NCBI GenBank assembly: GCA_964442285.1
Contig: CAYTZH010000041.1
Span: 1-43,674, forward strand
Direction of reading: 5' to 3'
Length of the DNA: 43,674 nt
From: CAYTZH01 sp964442285
GTDB lineage: Bacteria; Myxococcota_A; UBA9160; JAFDET01
The position numbers and the translations under genes were made by a program. Below are positions 31,817-39,842 of this stretch, piece by piece. The notes under the pieces were generated by a model, which was not told the DNA's origin, searched no databases, and saw nothing but the letters and a program-made list of their open reading frames with translations. Each line of letters begins with the position of its first letter. The first letter of the stretch is position 1.

Positions 31817-34800
31817 GCGCCGGCGCCGACGGCGCTGCGCCCACGAGCGCCCGCGCGGCGCTCGCGCTCATGCACAACCGCCACCTGCTCGGCATGGTGC
31901 TGCTGGTGGTCCTGGCGGCCGGTGCGAGCGCGCTCGGCTCGCTCCCCCGCACCGAGGACCCGCGCATCGTGATGCGCAACCCCATCGTGCTGACCCGTCT
32001 GCCCGGCGCGTCGCCCGAACGGGTCGAGGCGCTCGTCTCCGAGAAGATCGAGGAGAAGCTCGAGGAGGTGGCCGAGATCCGGGAGGTGGACTCCACCTCC
32101 CGCACGGGGATCTCGGTGGTGTCGATCACCCTGGCCGACGACGTCTACGACAACGACGAGGTCTTCGCGGAGATCCGGGACCAGCTCGCCGCCGCCGTGC
32201 CGCTGCTCCCGCCCGAGGCGAGCGCCCCGGTCTTCGACGACAAGCGCGGCGCCACGGCCTTCTCGCTGATCGCCGCCCTCACGGCCGAGACCGAGGCCGA
32301 GCTGGGCATCGTCTCGCGCCTGGCCGAGGAGCTGGGCGACCGGCTGCGGGGCGTGCCCGGGACCGAGCTCGTCCGCCTCTACGGAGAGCCCGACGAGGAG
32401 CTCACGGTCCTGGTGGACGACCCGGAGCTGGCGGCCCTGGGCCTGACGGTGGCCGACGTGGCCGCCGCCCTCCAGGCCGCCGACGCCAAGGCGCCGAGCG
32501 GGCGGCTGCGCAGCCCCACCAGCGACCTGGTGCTCGAGGTGGCCGGCGAGCTCGACTCCCTGGAGCGGGTGCGCGAGGTCCCCGTCCGCCGCGCCGACAG
32601 CGGGGCCCTGGTGCGCGTGGGCGACGTGGCCGAGGTGGCGCGTCGCTGGCGCGAGCCCACCGCCGAGGTCGGGCTGGTCGACGGCGCCCGGGCGGTCTTC
32701 GTCGCCGCGCGGATGGCCCCGGACCAGCGCGCCGACGCGTGGGCGTCGCGCGCCCGGCAGCTCGTGGCGGACTTCGAGACGGAGGTGGGCGGGCCCGTCG
32801 CCCTGACGCTGGTCTTCGATCAGAGTCGCTACACCCTCGAGCGTCTGGGCTCGCTCGCCAGCAACCTCGTCCTGGGTGCCGGGGTGGTGGTGGCGGTGGT
32901 GCTCTTCACCATGGGGCTGCGCGCGGGCCTGGTGGTGGGGGCGGCCCTGCCCCTCACGGCGGCGCTCGCGCTGTTCGGGCTGCTGGCCAGCGGGGGCACG
33001 CTGCAGCAGATGTCGATCTTCGGCATGATGATCGCCCTCGGCCTGCTCATCGACAACGCGATCGTGGTGGTGGACGAGGTGTCGGCGCGACTTCGCGCCG
33101 GCGTGGCCCGGGACCACGCCGTGGCCCAGAGCGTCAGCCACCTGTTCTCGCCGCTGTTCGCCTCCACGCTCACCACGGTGCTCTCCTTCGCGCCGATCCC
33201 GCTCCTGATCGGCAACGTCGGCGACTTCGTCGGTCCCATCGGCGTGGCCGTCATCCTGGCCCTGGTGGCGTCCTTCGGCCTCTCGGTGACCGTGGTGCCG
33301 GCCCTGGCCGGCCTGCTCGTGAAGCCCGCCCGGGACGGCGTGCCGGCCCGCTGGTGGCACCACGGCCTCGTCCTCCCCCGGCTCGGGTCCCGTGTGCGCC
33401 GCGCCTTGGTGGCCGGCCTGCGCCGACCCGCGCGGGCGCTCGCCGCGGCGATGGCCCTGCCGCTGCTGGGCTTCGCCCTGGCGCCGACCCTCGGCAGCCA
33501 GTTCTTCCCACCGGTCGACCGCAACATGTTCGACGTCCAGCTCTGGATGCCCCGCGACGCGAGCCTCGAGCGCACCCGCGGGGCGGTCGGCGAGGTGGAG
33601 GCGGTGCTCCACCGACACGCGGCGGTGGAGCGCGTGTCCTGGCTCGTGGGCGGGAGCTTCCCGAGCGTCTTCTACAACCTGGTCATGAGCCGCGACGACG
33701 CCTCCTACTACGCGCGCGGCGTGGTGGAGACCGGCACGGCGGCCGAGGTGAAGGCGCTGCTGCCCGTGGTGCAGGCCGAGATCGACCGCCAGGTGCCCGC
33801 GGCCCAGGTGGTGGTGCGCTCCTTCGGTCAGGGTCCGCCGGTGGAGGCCGAGGTGGAGCTCGAGCTGCGCGGGCCCGCCCTGGCGGTGCTCCAGCAGCTC
33901 GGCGAGGAGGTGCGGCGACGCCTGGCGGCGCGCCCCGAGGTGCTCCACACCAAGGTCAGCCTGGAGCGCGGCGAGCCCAAGCTCTACGTGGACGTGGACG
34001 AGGACGAGGCCCGCCTGGCGGGCCTGACCCCCCGCGACGTCGCCGCCCAGCTCGAGCACCGCCTGGAGGGCCGCACGGGCGGCTCGGTGCGCGAAGGGGT
34101 CGAGGAGCTTCCGGTGCGGGTGCGCACGCGCGACGCGGACCGCGCGCGGCTCGACGGTCTGGCCGACACCCAGCTGCTCGGCGCCGACCCCGGGGACTGG
34201 CTGCCGGTGGCGGCCCTGGGCGAGCTGCAGCTGCGACCCGAGTTCGGGGGCATCACCCGCTCCGATGGCGAGCGGGCCAACCGGGTGCAGGCCTACCTGC
34301 GGCCCGGCGCCCTTCCCATCGACGTCACCCGGGCGGTCCTGGACGAGCTGGACGCCGCGGACTTCCGCCTGCCGCCCGGCTACCGGCTCGTGGTCGGGGG
34401 CGACTCCGAGGAGCAGGCCGCCGCGGTCTCGAGCCTGCTCACCTACGCGCCGGTGCTCGGGGTGCTCATGCTGGCCACCGCGGTGGTCTCGTTCCGGAGC
34501 GGCGCGCTGGCGGCGCTGCTGTTCGCGGTGGCGGGGCTCTCGGGCGGCGTGGGCCTGCTGGCGACCTGGGTGGCCGGCTTCCCCTTCAGCTTCAACTCCA
34601 TCCTCGGCACCGCCGGGCTCATCGGCGTGGCCCTCAACGACTCGATCGTGGTGCTCGCCTCCATCCGCGCCCACGGGCAGGCGGCGCGGGGCGACGTGGA
34701 CGCGGTGGCCGACGCCGTCCTCGGCTGCGGGCGCCACGTGATGTCCACCACGCTCACCACGATCGGCGGCTTCCTGCCCCTGCTGCTCTTCGTGGGCGGC

Positions 34801-34959
34801 GACTTCTGGCCGCCCCTCGCGGTGGTGCTGGCCGGGGGCGTGGCTGGCGCCACGATCCTGGCCACGGTCTTCGTGCCGGCGAGCTACGTGCTCCTGCACC
34901 GGGGCGGCGCGGGCGAGCCCGTGGCGGTGCCGGCGGCGGCCGCCGCGGCCCGGGCCTAG
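31813..34959 (+). CDS. RND efflux permease
   Basis: 1048 residues from the ATG in the ATGA junction. It shows the RND plan of twelve helices and two periplasmic loops: first helix LLGMVLLVVLAAGASALGSL, porter motif PRTEDPRIVMRNP, and helix 4 GLLIDNAIVVVDEVSARL. The proton-relay pair is Asp-Asn here, where the other pump in the window has Asp-Asp; this Asp-Asn form is seen in a subgroup of the family. Helix 10 has GLIGVALNDSIVVLASI. It works with the adaptor upstream; the lipoprotein gene follows two bases after its stop. Confidence 0.93.
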   Translation: MSAGADGAAPTSARAALALMHNRHLLGMVLLVVLAAGASALGSLPRTEDPRIVMRNPIVLTRLPGASPERVEALVSEKIEEKLEEVAEIREVDSTSRTGISVVSITLADDVYDNDEVFAEIRDQLAAAVPLLPPEASAPVFDDKRGATAFSLIAALTAETEAELGIVSRLAEELGDRLRGVPGTELVRLYGEPDEELTVLVDDPELAALGLTVADVAAALQAADAKAPSGRLRSPTSDLVLEVAGELDSLERVREVPVRRADSGALVRVGDVAEVARRWREPTAEVGLVDGARAVFVAARMAPDQRADAWASRARQLVADFETEVGGPVALTLVFDQSRYTLERLGSLASNLVLGAGVVVAVVLFTMGLRAGLVVGAALPLTAALALFGLLASGGTLQQMSIFGMMIALGLLIDNAIVVVDEVSARLRAGVARDHAVAQSVSHLFSPLFASTLTTVLSFAPIPLLIGNVGDFVGPIGVAVILALVASFGLSVTVVPALAGLLVKPARDGVPARWWHHGLVLPRLGSRVRRALVAGLRRPARALAAAMALPLLGFALAPTLGSQFFPPVDRNMFDVQLWMPRDASLERTRGAVGEVEAVLHRHAAVERVSWLVGGSFPSVFYNLVMSRDDASYYARGVVETGTAAEVKALLPVVQAEIDRQVPAAQVVVRSFGQGPPVEAEVELELRGPALAVLQQLGEEVRRRLAARPEVLHTKVSLERGEPKLYVDVDEDEARLAGLTPRDVAAQLEHRLEGRTGGSVREGVEELPVRVRTRDADRARLDGLADTQLLGADPGDWLPVAALGELQLRPEFGGITRSDGERANRVQAYLRPGALPIDVTRAVLDELDAADFRLPPGYRLVVGGDSEEQAAAVSSLLTYAPVLGVLMLATAVVSFRSGALAALLFAVAGLSGGVGLLATWVAGFPFSFNSILGTAGLIGVALNDSIVVLASIRAHGQAARGDVDAVADAVLGCGRHVMSTTLTTIGGFLPLLLFVGGDFWPPLAVVLAGGVAGATILATVFVPASYVLLHRGGAGEPVAVPAAAAAARA

Positions 34960-34961
34960 CC

Positions 34962-35468
34962 ATGGCGAGGCTCTCCCGCGTGCTGGCCGGTCCCGTCTCC
35001 GCCGCGCTGGCCCTGGTGGCCGGGGGCTGCACCATCGGGCTGCCCTTCCGCGGCCCCGGCTTCGATTCCGAGCGGGGGGTGGTGGCCCCGGGCGCCGGCG
35101 ACACCGTGGTGGTGGCGGTGACCCAGGGCGTCGTCTCGGGGGGGAAGGGGCGGGCCTTCGGGCGTCAGCTCCGCCAGGTCCTCGACGCGTTGCCCGAGCG
35201 GGCCGGGCTGATCGCCTTCTCCGTACGCCGGGAGCTCTTCGGACGCCGGGTCTGGACGCTCTCCGCCTGGGTGGATCACGCGTCCCTGAACGGCTTCCTG
35301 CGCTCGGAGGCTCATCGCCAGGCCGTTCGCGAGGGTGGGATCCCGCGCGAGGCGGTCTGCTCCGCCCGGGTGCGCCTCCCCGCGGACGCGCTCCCCATCG
35401 ACTGGGACCGCGCCCTCGATATCCTGGCCGCGGAGTGCGCGGCTCCGCCCGAGGCCGAGACGGGCTGA
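34962..35468 (+). CDS. Lipoprotein with a ferredoxin-like (ABM-type) domain
   Basis: 168 residues. A signal sequence ends in the lipobox-like AGGC with Cys23 as the lipid site. The mature part has VVAVTQGVVSGGKGRAFGRQLRQVL and RVWTLSAWVDHASLNGFLRSEAHRQAV, an arrangement like antibiotic-monooxygenase or DUF3291 domains (key part SAWVDHASLNGFLRSEAHR). It is the third gene of the HxlR-controlled RND operon, starting two bases after the pump. It could bind or modify the exported compound in the periplasm; this is inference. Confidence 0.75.
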   Translation: MARLSRVLAGPVSAALALVAGGCTIGLPFRGPGFDSERGVVAPGAGDTVVVAVTQGVVSGGKGRAFGRQLRQVLDALPERAGLIAFSVRRELFGRRVWTLSAWVDHASLNGFLRSEAHRQAVREGGIPREAVCSARVRLPADALPIDWDRALDILAAECAAPPEAETG

Positions 35469-35498
35469 GCGCCGCGCGGGAGGCCGGGAGGAGGCGCC

Positions 35499-35882
35499 AT
35501 GACCCAGACCCCCTTGGAGACCCTCGGCGACGAGCGTTACGTGAGCCTGGCCACCTTCCGCCGCAGCGGCAAGGCGGTGGAGACGCCGGTCTGGGTCGCC
35601 GAGGACGGCGGTCGGCTCTACGTCTTCAGCGCGGGCGAGGCCGGCAAGGTGAAGCGGCTCCGCAACGACACCCGGGTGCGCCTCGCGCCGTGCACGGCCC
35701 GGGGCCGGGTGACCGGCGACTGGCACGAGGGCCGCGGACGCCTGGTGGCCGAGCCCGAGACCTGCGGGCGCGCCTACGCGGCCCTGCGTCGCAAGTACGG
35801 CTGGCAGATGGGGCTGGCGGACGTGCTCTCGCGCCTGTCCGGCCGCTACGACCAGCGCGCGGTCATCGAGCTCGAGGTCTAG
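35499..35882 (+). CDS. PPOX-class F420-dependent-type oxidoreductase (Rv2061-like)
   Basis: 127 residues, ATG preceded by GGAGG. A small split-barrel flavin-binding fold: YVSLATFRRSGKAVETPVWVAEDGGRLYVFSAGEAGKVKRLRND begins the family pattern (key pieces TPVWVAEDG, GKVKRLRND), then VRLAPCTARGRV and YAALRRKYGW. This matches the TIGR03666-like group, which in actinobacteria binds F420; FMN or heme cannot be excluded. Its stop shares CTAG with the convergent flavoprotein gene. Confidence 0.85.
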   Translation: MTQTPLETLGDERYVSLATFRRSGKAVETPVWVAEDGGRLYVFSAGEAGKVKRLRNDTRVRLAPCTARGRVTGDWHEGRGRLVAEPETCGRAYAALRRKYGWQMGLADVLSRLSGRYDQRAVIELEV

Positions 35883-37033
35883 CCCACCTGCACCGTGGCC
35901 GGGAGGCGCCGGCCCAGGATGTCCGCCGCCTCCTCCACCATCTCCGCCACGATCTGGCCGGCGGGCTTGATCTCGTCGATCAGGCCCACCACCTGGCCCG
36001 CGAAGGGCCCCACGTACTCCACGTTGCCGGCCCGGTTGAACATGTCCACGATCGCCGAGGCCAGCATCACCTGGATCGGGAAGCGCAGGGGCTCGAGGCC
36101 GGACTCCTCCCAGAGGTCGTGGAAGCGGTTGTAGGTGGCCCGCGAGGTCTTGCCCGTGTAGATCGTGGTGCGGCGGGTGTCCTCGTCGCTGGCGTTCACG
36201 ATGGCCTGCTTCTGGACGTCGAGGGCGCCGCCCTCCACCGACGCCAGGAAGCGGGTGCCCACCCAGACCCCGATGCAGCCCATGGCCAGGGCGGCGGCCA
36301 GCCCCCGGCCGTCGCCGATCCCGCCGGCGGCCAGCACCGGGGTGGGCGCCGCCGCGTCCAGGGCCTGGGGCCAGAGGGCCATGGAGCCGATCCGACCCGT
36401 GTGGCCGCCGGCCTCGTGGCCCTGGGCCACCACCAGGTCGGCGCCGGCCTGGGCGATGCGCCCGGCGTTCCGGGCGTTGCCCGCGATGCCCAGCACCTTC
36501 ATGCCGGCGCCGTGGGCGGCCTCGACCATGAAGCCCGGGTTGCCGAGGCCGGCGCAGAACAGCGGCACGCCCTCCTCGATGCACGCCTCCACGGCGGCGT
36601 GGGGTCGCGAGGTGGTGGTGCCCCCGCTGATCACCGCGTCGGAGTCCGGCAGCCCCAGCTCCTCCTTGACCTTCAGGAGCCACTCCCGATGCGCGGGCGG
36701 CAGGGCGCCCAGCGCATCCGAGAGGGGGATCTCCCGCACGCTCTCGGGGGGCGCGTCGCCGGCCGCCACCGTCGCCGCCGGGAGCAGGACGTCCACGCCG
36801 AAGGGGCGATCGGTGAGCTTGCGGATCTCGCGGATCGCCTCGCGCATACCCTCTACGGTGTAGCCTGCCCCGCCCAGCACCCCGAGGCCGCCGGCCTCGG
36901 AGACGGCCACCACCAGCTCCACCGGTGCGCCGGTCTTCTCGCCGATCAGGCTCGGCCCCATGCCGGCGCTCAGGATGGGGTAGTCGATGCCGAGCAGGTC
37001 GCACAGCGGCGTCCGCAGGGTTCTCCGGGTCAT
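35879..37033 (-). CDS. Nitronate monooxygenase-family flavoprotein
   Basis: 384 residues from the ATG at 37033, preceded by AGGAGG; a longer frame to 37180 has no such site. The FMN-binding TIM barrel has YPILSAGMGPSL at the start, EAGGLGVLGGAGYT, GADLVVAQGHEAGGHTG with the family histidine, and VLAAGGIGDGRGLAAALAMGCIGVWVGTRFLAS near the phosphate site (key piece AAGGIGDGRGL). Members oxidise nitronates or reduce enoyl substrates; the exact reaction is open. TATGCT (minus strand, 37076-37071) may be its -10. Confidence 0.88.
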   Translation of the reverse strand: MTRRTLRTPLCDLLGIDYPILSAGMGPSLIGEKTGAPVELVVAVSEAGGLGVLGGAGYTVEGMREAIREIRKLTDRPFGVDVLLPAATVAAGDAPPESVREIPLSDALGALPPAHREWLLKVKEELGLPDSDAVISGGTTTSRPHAAVEACIEEGVPLFCAGLGNPGFMVEAAHGAGMKVLGIAGNARNAGRIAQAGADLVVAQGHEAGGHTGRIGSMALWPQALDAAAPTPVLAAGGIGDGRGLAAALAMGCIGVWVGTRFLASVEGGALDVQKQAIVNASDEDTRRTTIYTGKTSRATYNRFHDLWEESGLEPLRFPIQVMLASAIVDMFNRAGNVEYVGPFAGQVVGLIDEIKPAGQIVAEMVEEAADILGRRLPATVQVG

Positions 37034-37194
37034 GTCGTCCTCCTGGCGACCCTCGCGGGCCGACGTGTTCAGCATAGGCCGACTGTGCGGGTCGCGAATC
37101 CCTCGCCGATTCTCCGGTCTGTCTTGCATCGGGCCGCTCGCTCGACCGCATCCGGTGTACACTAGGAGGAAGTTGCTCACCTGGGGGGATCCGT

Positions 37195-38853
37195 ATGCCG
37201 CGCGCCATCGTTCTCGCTCTCGCTGCGTTCGCCGTCCTGGTCTCGTTCGCCGCTCCCGGGGTCGCCCGGGCCGGTGTGGAGCTCGTGGTCACGAGCACCC
37301 GCGACGCCGTGGATGCGGTGCCGGGCGACGGCCTCTGCCAGACGGACGTGGAGCACGAGTGCACCCTGCGGGCGGCCATCATGGAGACCAACGCCCTGCC
37401 CGGGCTGGACGCCATCGCGGTGCCGGCGGGGGTCTACCCGTTGACGGTCCGGGATGACCCGGTCGTGTACCTCGACGAGAACCAGTCCCTCACCGGAGAC
37501 CTGGATGTCACCGACGACCTCATCCTGGAAGGGGCCGGGGCGGGTGCGAGCGTCCTCGACGGCGGCTGCGAGGACGATTGCCTGGACGGCGTCGACCGCC
37601 TCCTCGACGTGCGGCCCGGTGCCGTGGTGGAGGTCTCGGACGTCACCCTGCGGCGTGGGGGGATCCCGTCTGCGTTGCTCGGGCAGGGCGGGGCGGTCCG
37701 TGTCTCGGGCGCCGATCTCACTCTGCGGCGCAGCGAGATCCTCGACAGCCGCGCTTTCCTGAACGGCGGGGGGCTGGCGGCCGTGGAGGGTGCCCGGGTG
37801 CTCATCCAGGACAGCGAGATCGAGGGCAGCCGCTGCTTCTTCAGCGGGGGCGGGGTCTTCGCCGACGCAGCCTCATCGATGCGCGTGGAGCGCAGCGTGA
37901 TCGCCTTCAACACCGGCGGTTCCTCCGGGGGTGGCGGCGGCGGCATCGGCGCGGTTGGCGGGGAGTGCGTCGTGGTGTCGTCGAGCCTGCTCGGGAACAG
38001 CGCGGGCGATTTCGGCGGCGGCGCATTGGGCTGTGCCGTCTATCGCAGCGCCCTGGCCGGCAACGGCGCCTTTCGCGAGGGCGGGGGCGCATGGAGCTCG
38101 GTCGTCGTGGAGTCGACCCTCTCGGGCAACTGGTCCCTCGGCTGCGGCGGGGGCGCGGCGGCCAGCAGTCTGGTGCGGAGCACGGTCACCCTCAACGAGG
38201 CCGGCCTGTCGCCGTTCTTCTGTGGCGGCTCGCTCGACGGCGGCGGCGGTGTGTTCGGGGGCACGCTCCAGGCCTCCATCGTGGCGGGCAACGGCCTGGG
38301 CGACCCGGAGCCGGGCCTCGATCCCGAGGGCCCGGACTGCCTGGGGGTCGTCGGCTCGAACGGCTACAACATTCTCGGCGACGGGACCGAGTGCGACTTC
38401 GCCGCCCTGCCCTCCGACCGCATCGGCACCGCCATGAACCCGTTCGACCCCCTGCTCGGCCCCCTGGCCGACAACGGCGGGCCCACGCTCACCCACGCCC
38501 TGCTGCTGGGAAGCCTCGCCGTCGACACCGTGCCCGACGCCGACTGCGGCCTCGACGACCCGGCCCTGGTGGCCGCCGGCGTCGCCCCCGGGTTCGACCA
38601 GCGGGGCAGCCCGCGGCCCCAGGGCTTCTTCTGTGACGTCGGCGCCTTCGAGCTCGTGCCCGCCTGCGTCGACGAGCTCGACAACGACGGCGACGGCCTC
38701 GTGGACCTGGCCGACGAGGACTGCCTCGGCCCGAAGGACTTCGACGAGGAGCCCGGCACCGACGCAACGAACTGCGGCCTGGGCATGGAGCTGGCCCTGC
38801 TGGCGCTGTGGGTCCTCCTGCCGCGCCGGCGAAAGGCGCGTCGCCTGAGCTAG
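37195..38853 (+). CDS. Secreted CSLREA beta-helix protein with C-terminal sorting anchor
   Basis: 552 residues. A signal peptide ends near ARA-G27. Next is a CSLREA domain (about 30-70): VTSTRDAVDAVPGDGLC and CTLRAAIMETNALPG. A glycine-rich right-handed beta helix (about 100-370) follows, with short repeats such as GGGVFADAAS and GGGAWSS, then a choice-of-anchor Q-type end (DNGGPTLTHALLLGS, DQRGSPRP, DVGAFEL). A calcium-type motif is in DELDNDGDGLVDLADEDC. The tail is Cys-Gly, a hydrophobic helix LALLALWVLLP and an Arg/Lys cluster RRRKARR, like MYXO-CTERM or related sorting signals. It is expected at the cell surface. TACACT (37158-37163) may be its -10. Confidence 0.88.
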   Translation: MPRAIVLALAAFAVLVSFAAPGVARAGVELVVTSTRDAVDAVPGDGLCQTDVEHECTLRAAIMETNALPGLDAIAVPAGVYPLTVRDDPVVYLDENQSLTGDLDVTDDLILEGAGAGASVLDGGCEDDCLDGVDRLLDVRPGAVVEVSDVTLRRGGIPSALLGQGGAVRVSGADLTLRRSEILDSRAFLNGGGLAAVEGARVLIQDSEIEGSRCFFSGGGVFADAASSMRVERSVIAFNTGGSSGGGGGGIGAVGGECVVVSSSLLGNSAGDFGGGALGCAVYRSALAGNGAFREGGGAWSSVVVESTLSGNWSLGCGGGAAASSLVRSTVTLNEAGLSPFFCGGSLDGGGGVFGGTLQASIVAGNGLGDPEPGLDPEGPDCLGVVGSNGYNILGDGTECDFAALPSDRIGTAMNPFDPLLGPLADNGGPTLTHALLLGSLAVDTVPDADCGLDDPALVAAGVAPGFDQRGSPRPQGFFCDVGAFELVPACVDELDNDGDGLVDLADEDCLGPKDFDEEPGTDATNCGLGMELALLALWVLLPRRRKARRLS

Positions 38854-39677
38854 CGCCGGGCGCCCGCCGCCGGGCGCGTGGCCTGCTCCATCAGCGCGTC
38901 GAGGGAGGGCAGCCTGGGATCGGTCGTGGTGGCCTGCCAGCCCGTGTGGCCGGTGTGGATCCGCGCGCGCTTGGTCCAGGGCAGCCCCTCCGCCGCGGTG
39001 ACCCGGCTTCCGCCGCCCATGATCCGCGCGTGCTCCGGGCTGCCCGGGGTGCCGTAGCAGATGGGCTCGTCGCCCTTCCTGCAGCCCGGGTGGCTGTTGT
39101 TGGCGTGCTCGAGACCCAGGATGTGGCCCATCTCGTGGGCGGCCGTGAGGCCGACGTCCGGCTCGTTGATCTCGGGGAAGACGTCGTCGTACACGAGGGA
39201 CCCGTGGTCGCGGCCCGGCGTCCGCTTGATGTAGGAGCGGAACGGCGCCGCGCTGTCCGCGGGCCGGTAGGCGCGGATCGACACGTGACCGGCCTCGTGC
39301 GTCTTTGCGGGGCAGACGTTCAGGCAGCAGCGGATGAAGGGCGTCCTGGCCTGGGGGCCTCGGGCATAGACCATCTCCCGGCGCAGGGCGGTTGGCATCT
39401 GCCGGGCGACGAGGTAGAGGCGATCGTTCCAGAGGCGCTCGACGTTGCGCTCGAAGAGGGTCTTGAACTGGGTCCACTCGGCGTCGTTCCAGCGCTGGAT
39501 GCGCACGCGGCGCCCGTCGATGCGCACGTAGACGGCTCCCTTGCTCTCCGGCGGGTCCATCTTCACGAAGTGGACCCGGACGATCAGGTCGAGGAGCCAG
39601 GAGTTGTCGGCGCGATGCGACTTGCGCAGGCAGGAGTCGAAGATCTTGGGGAAGCTCAGGCGGGGCGTGATGGCCAT
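38850..39677 (-). CDS. Metzincin-type zinc metalloprotease without signal peptide
   Basis: 275 residues from the ATG at 39677, preceded by GGAGG. The zinc motif HExxHxxGxxH is complete at 181-191 (HEMGHILGLEH), and RIMGGG later gives the Met-turn methionine that defines metzincins. The N-terminal half is unlike known prodomains. Cysteines cluster at RCCLNVC and CRKGDEPIC. There is no signal peptide or membrane helix, unusual for metzincins, which normally act outside the cell. Substrate is unknown. Its stop shares CTAG with the convergent beta-helix gene; a pair of palindromic sites lies upstream. Confidence 0.85.
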   Translation of the reverse strand: MAITPRLSFPKIFDSCLRKSHRADNSWLLDLIVRVHFVKMDPPESKGAVYVRIDGRRVRIQRWNDAEWTQFKTLFERNVERLWNDRLYLVARQMPTALRREMVYARGPQARTPFIRCCLNVCPAKTHEAGHVSIRAYRPADSAAPFRSYIKRTPGRDHGSLVYDDVFPEINEPDVGLTAAHEMGHILGLEHANNSHPGCRKGDEPICYGTPGSPEHARIMGGGSRVTAAEGLPWTKRARIHTGHTGWQATTTDPRLPSLDALMEQATRPAAGARR

Positions 39678-39738
39678 GGGACCTCCGGGGTCGGACAACG
39701 CTGGCGGCAACCGTACGCCGGGCGGGGTCGCGGAGGCA

Positions 39739-39775
39739 GTGAACTCCTTCACGGGGTCCCGGTGAGGTCCTTCAC
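39739..39775. promoter_or_regulatory. Two 14-bp inverted-repeat sites between divergent genes
   Basis: GTGAACTCCTTCAC (39739-39752) is an inverted repeat with 5-base arms, and GTGAGGTCCTTCAC (39762-39775) is the same with one arm mismatch. They are 23 bases apart, about two helical turns, in the 165-base gap between the metzincin gene and the hydroxylase gene. This is the layout of a double operator. No regulator gene is adjacent. Confidence 0.45.
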
Positions 39776-39842
39776 AGGCGGGGCGGGGTGGCGACCCCCG
39801 GTGAGGCTGCGCGCGCTATCGTGCGTCGGAACCGGTGCGATC

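Noticed and set aside
31591..34899. A 1102-codon open frame on the minus strand
   Set aside because: Shadow of the second RND pump, with the same low-complexity composition and no domain.
36987..37194. Upstream extension of the nitronate monooxygenase to 37180
   Set aside because: The ATG at 37033 has AGGAGG at ideal spacing; the extension has no family similarity and would cover the likely promoter.
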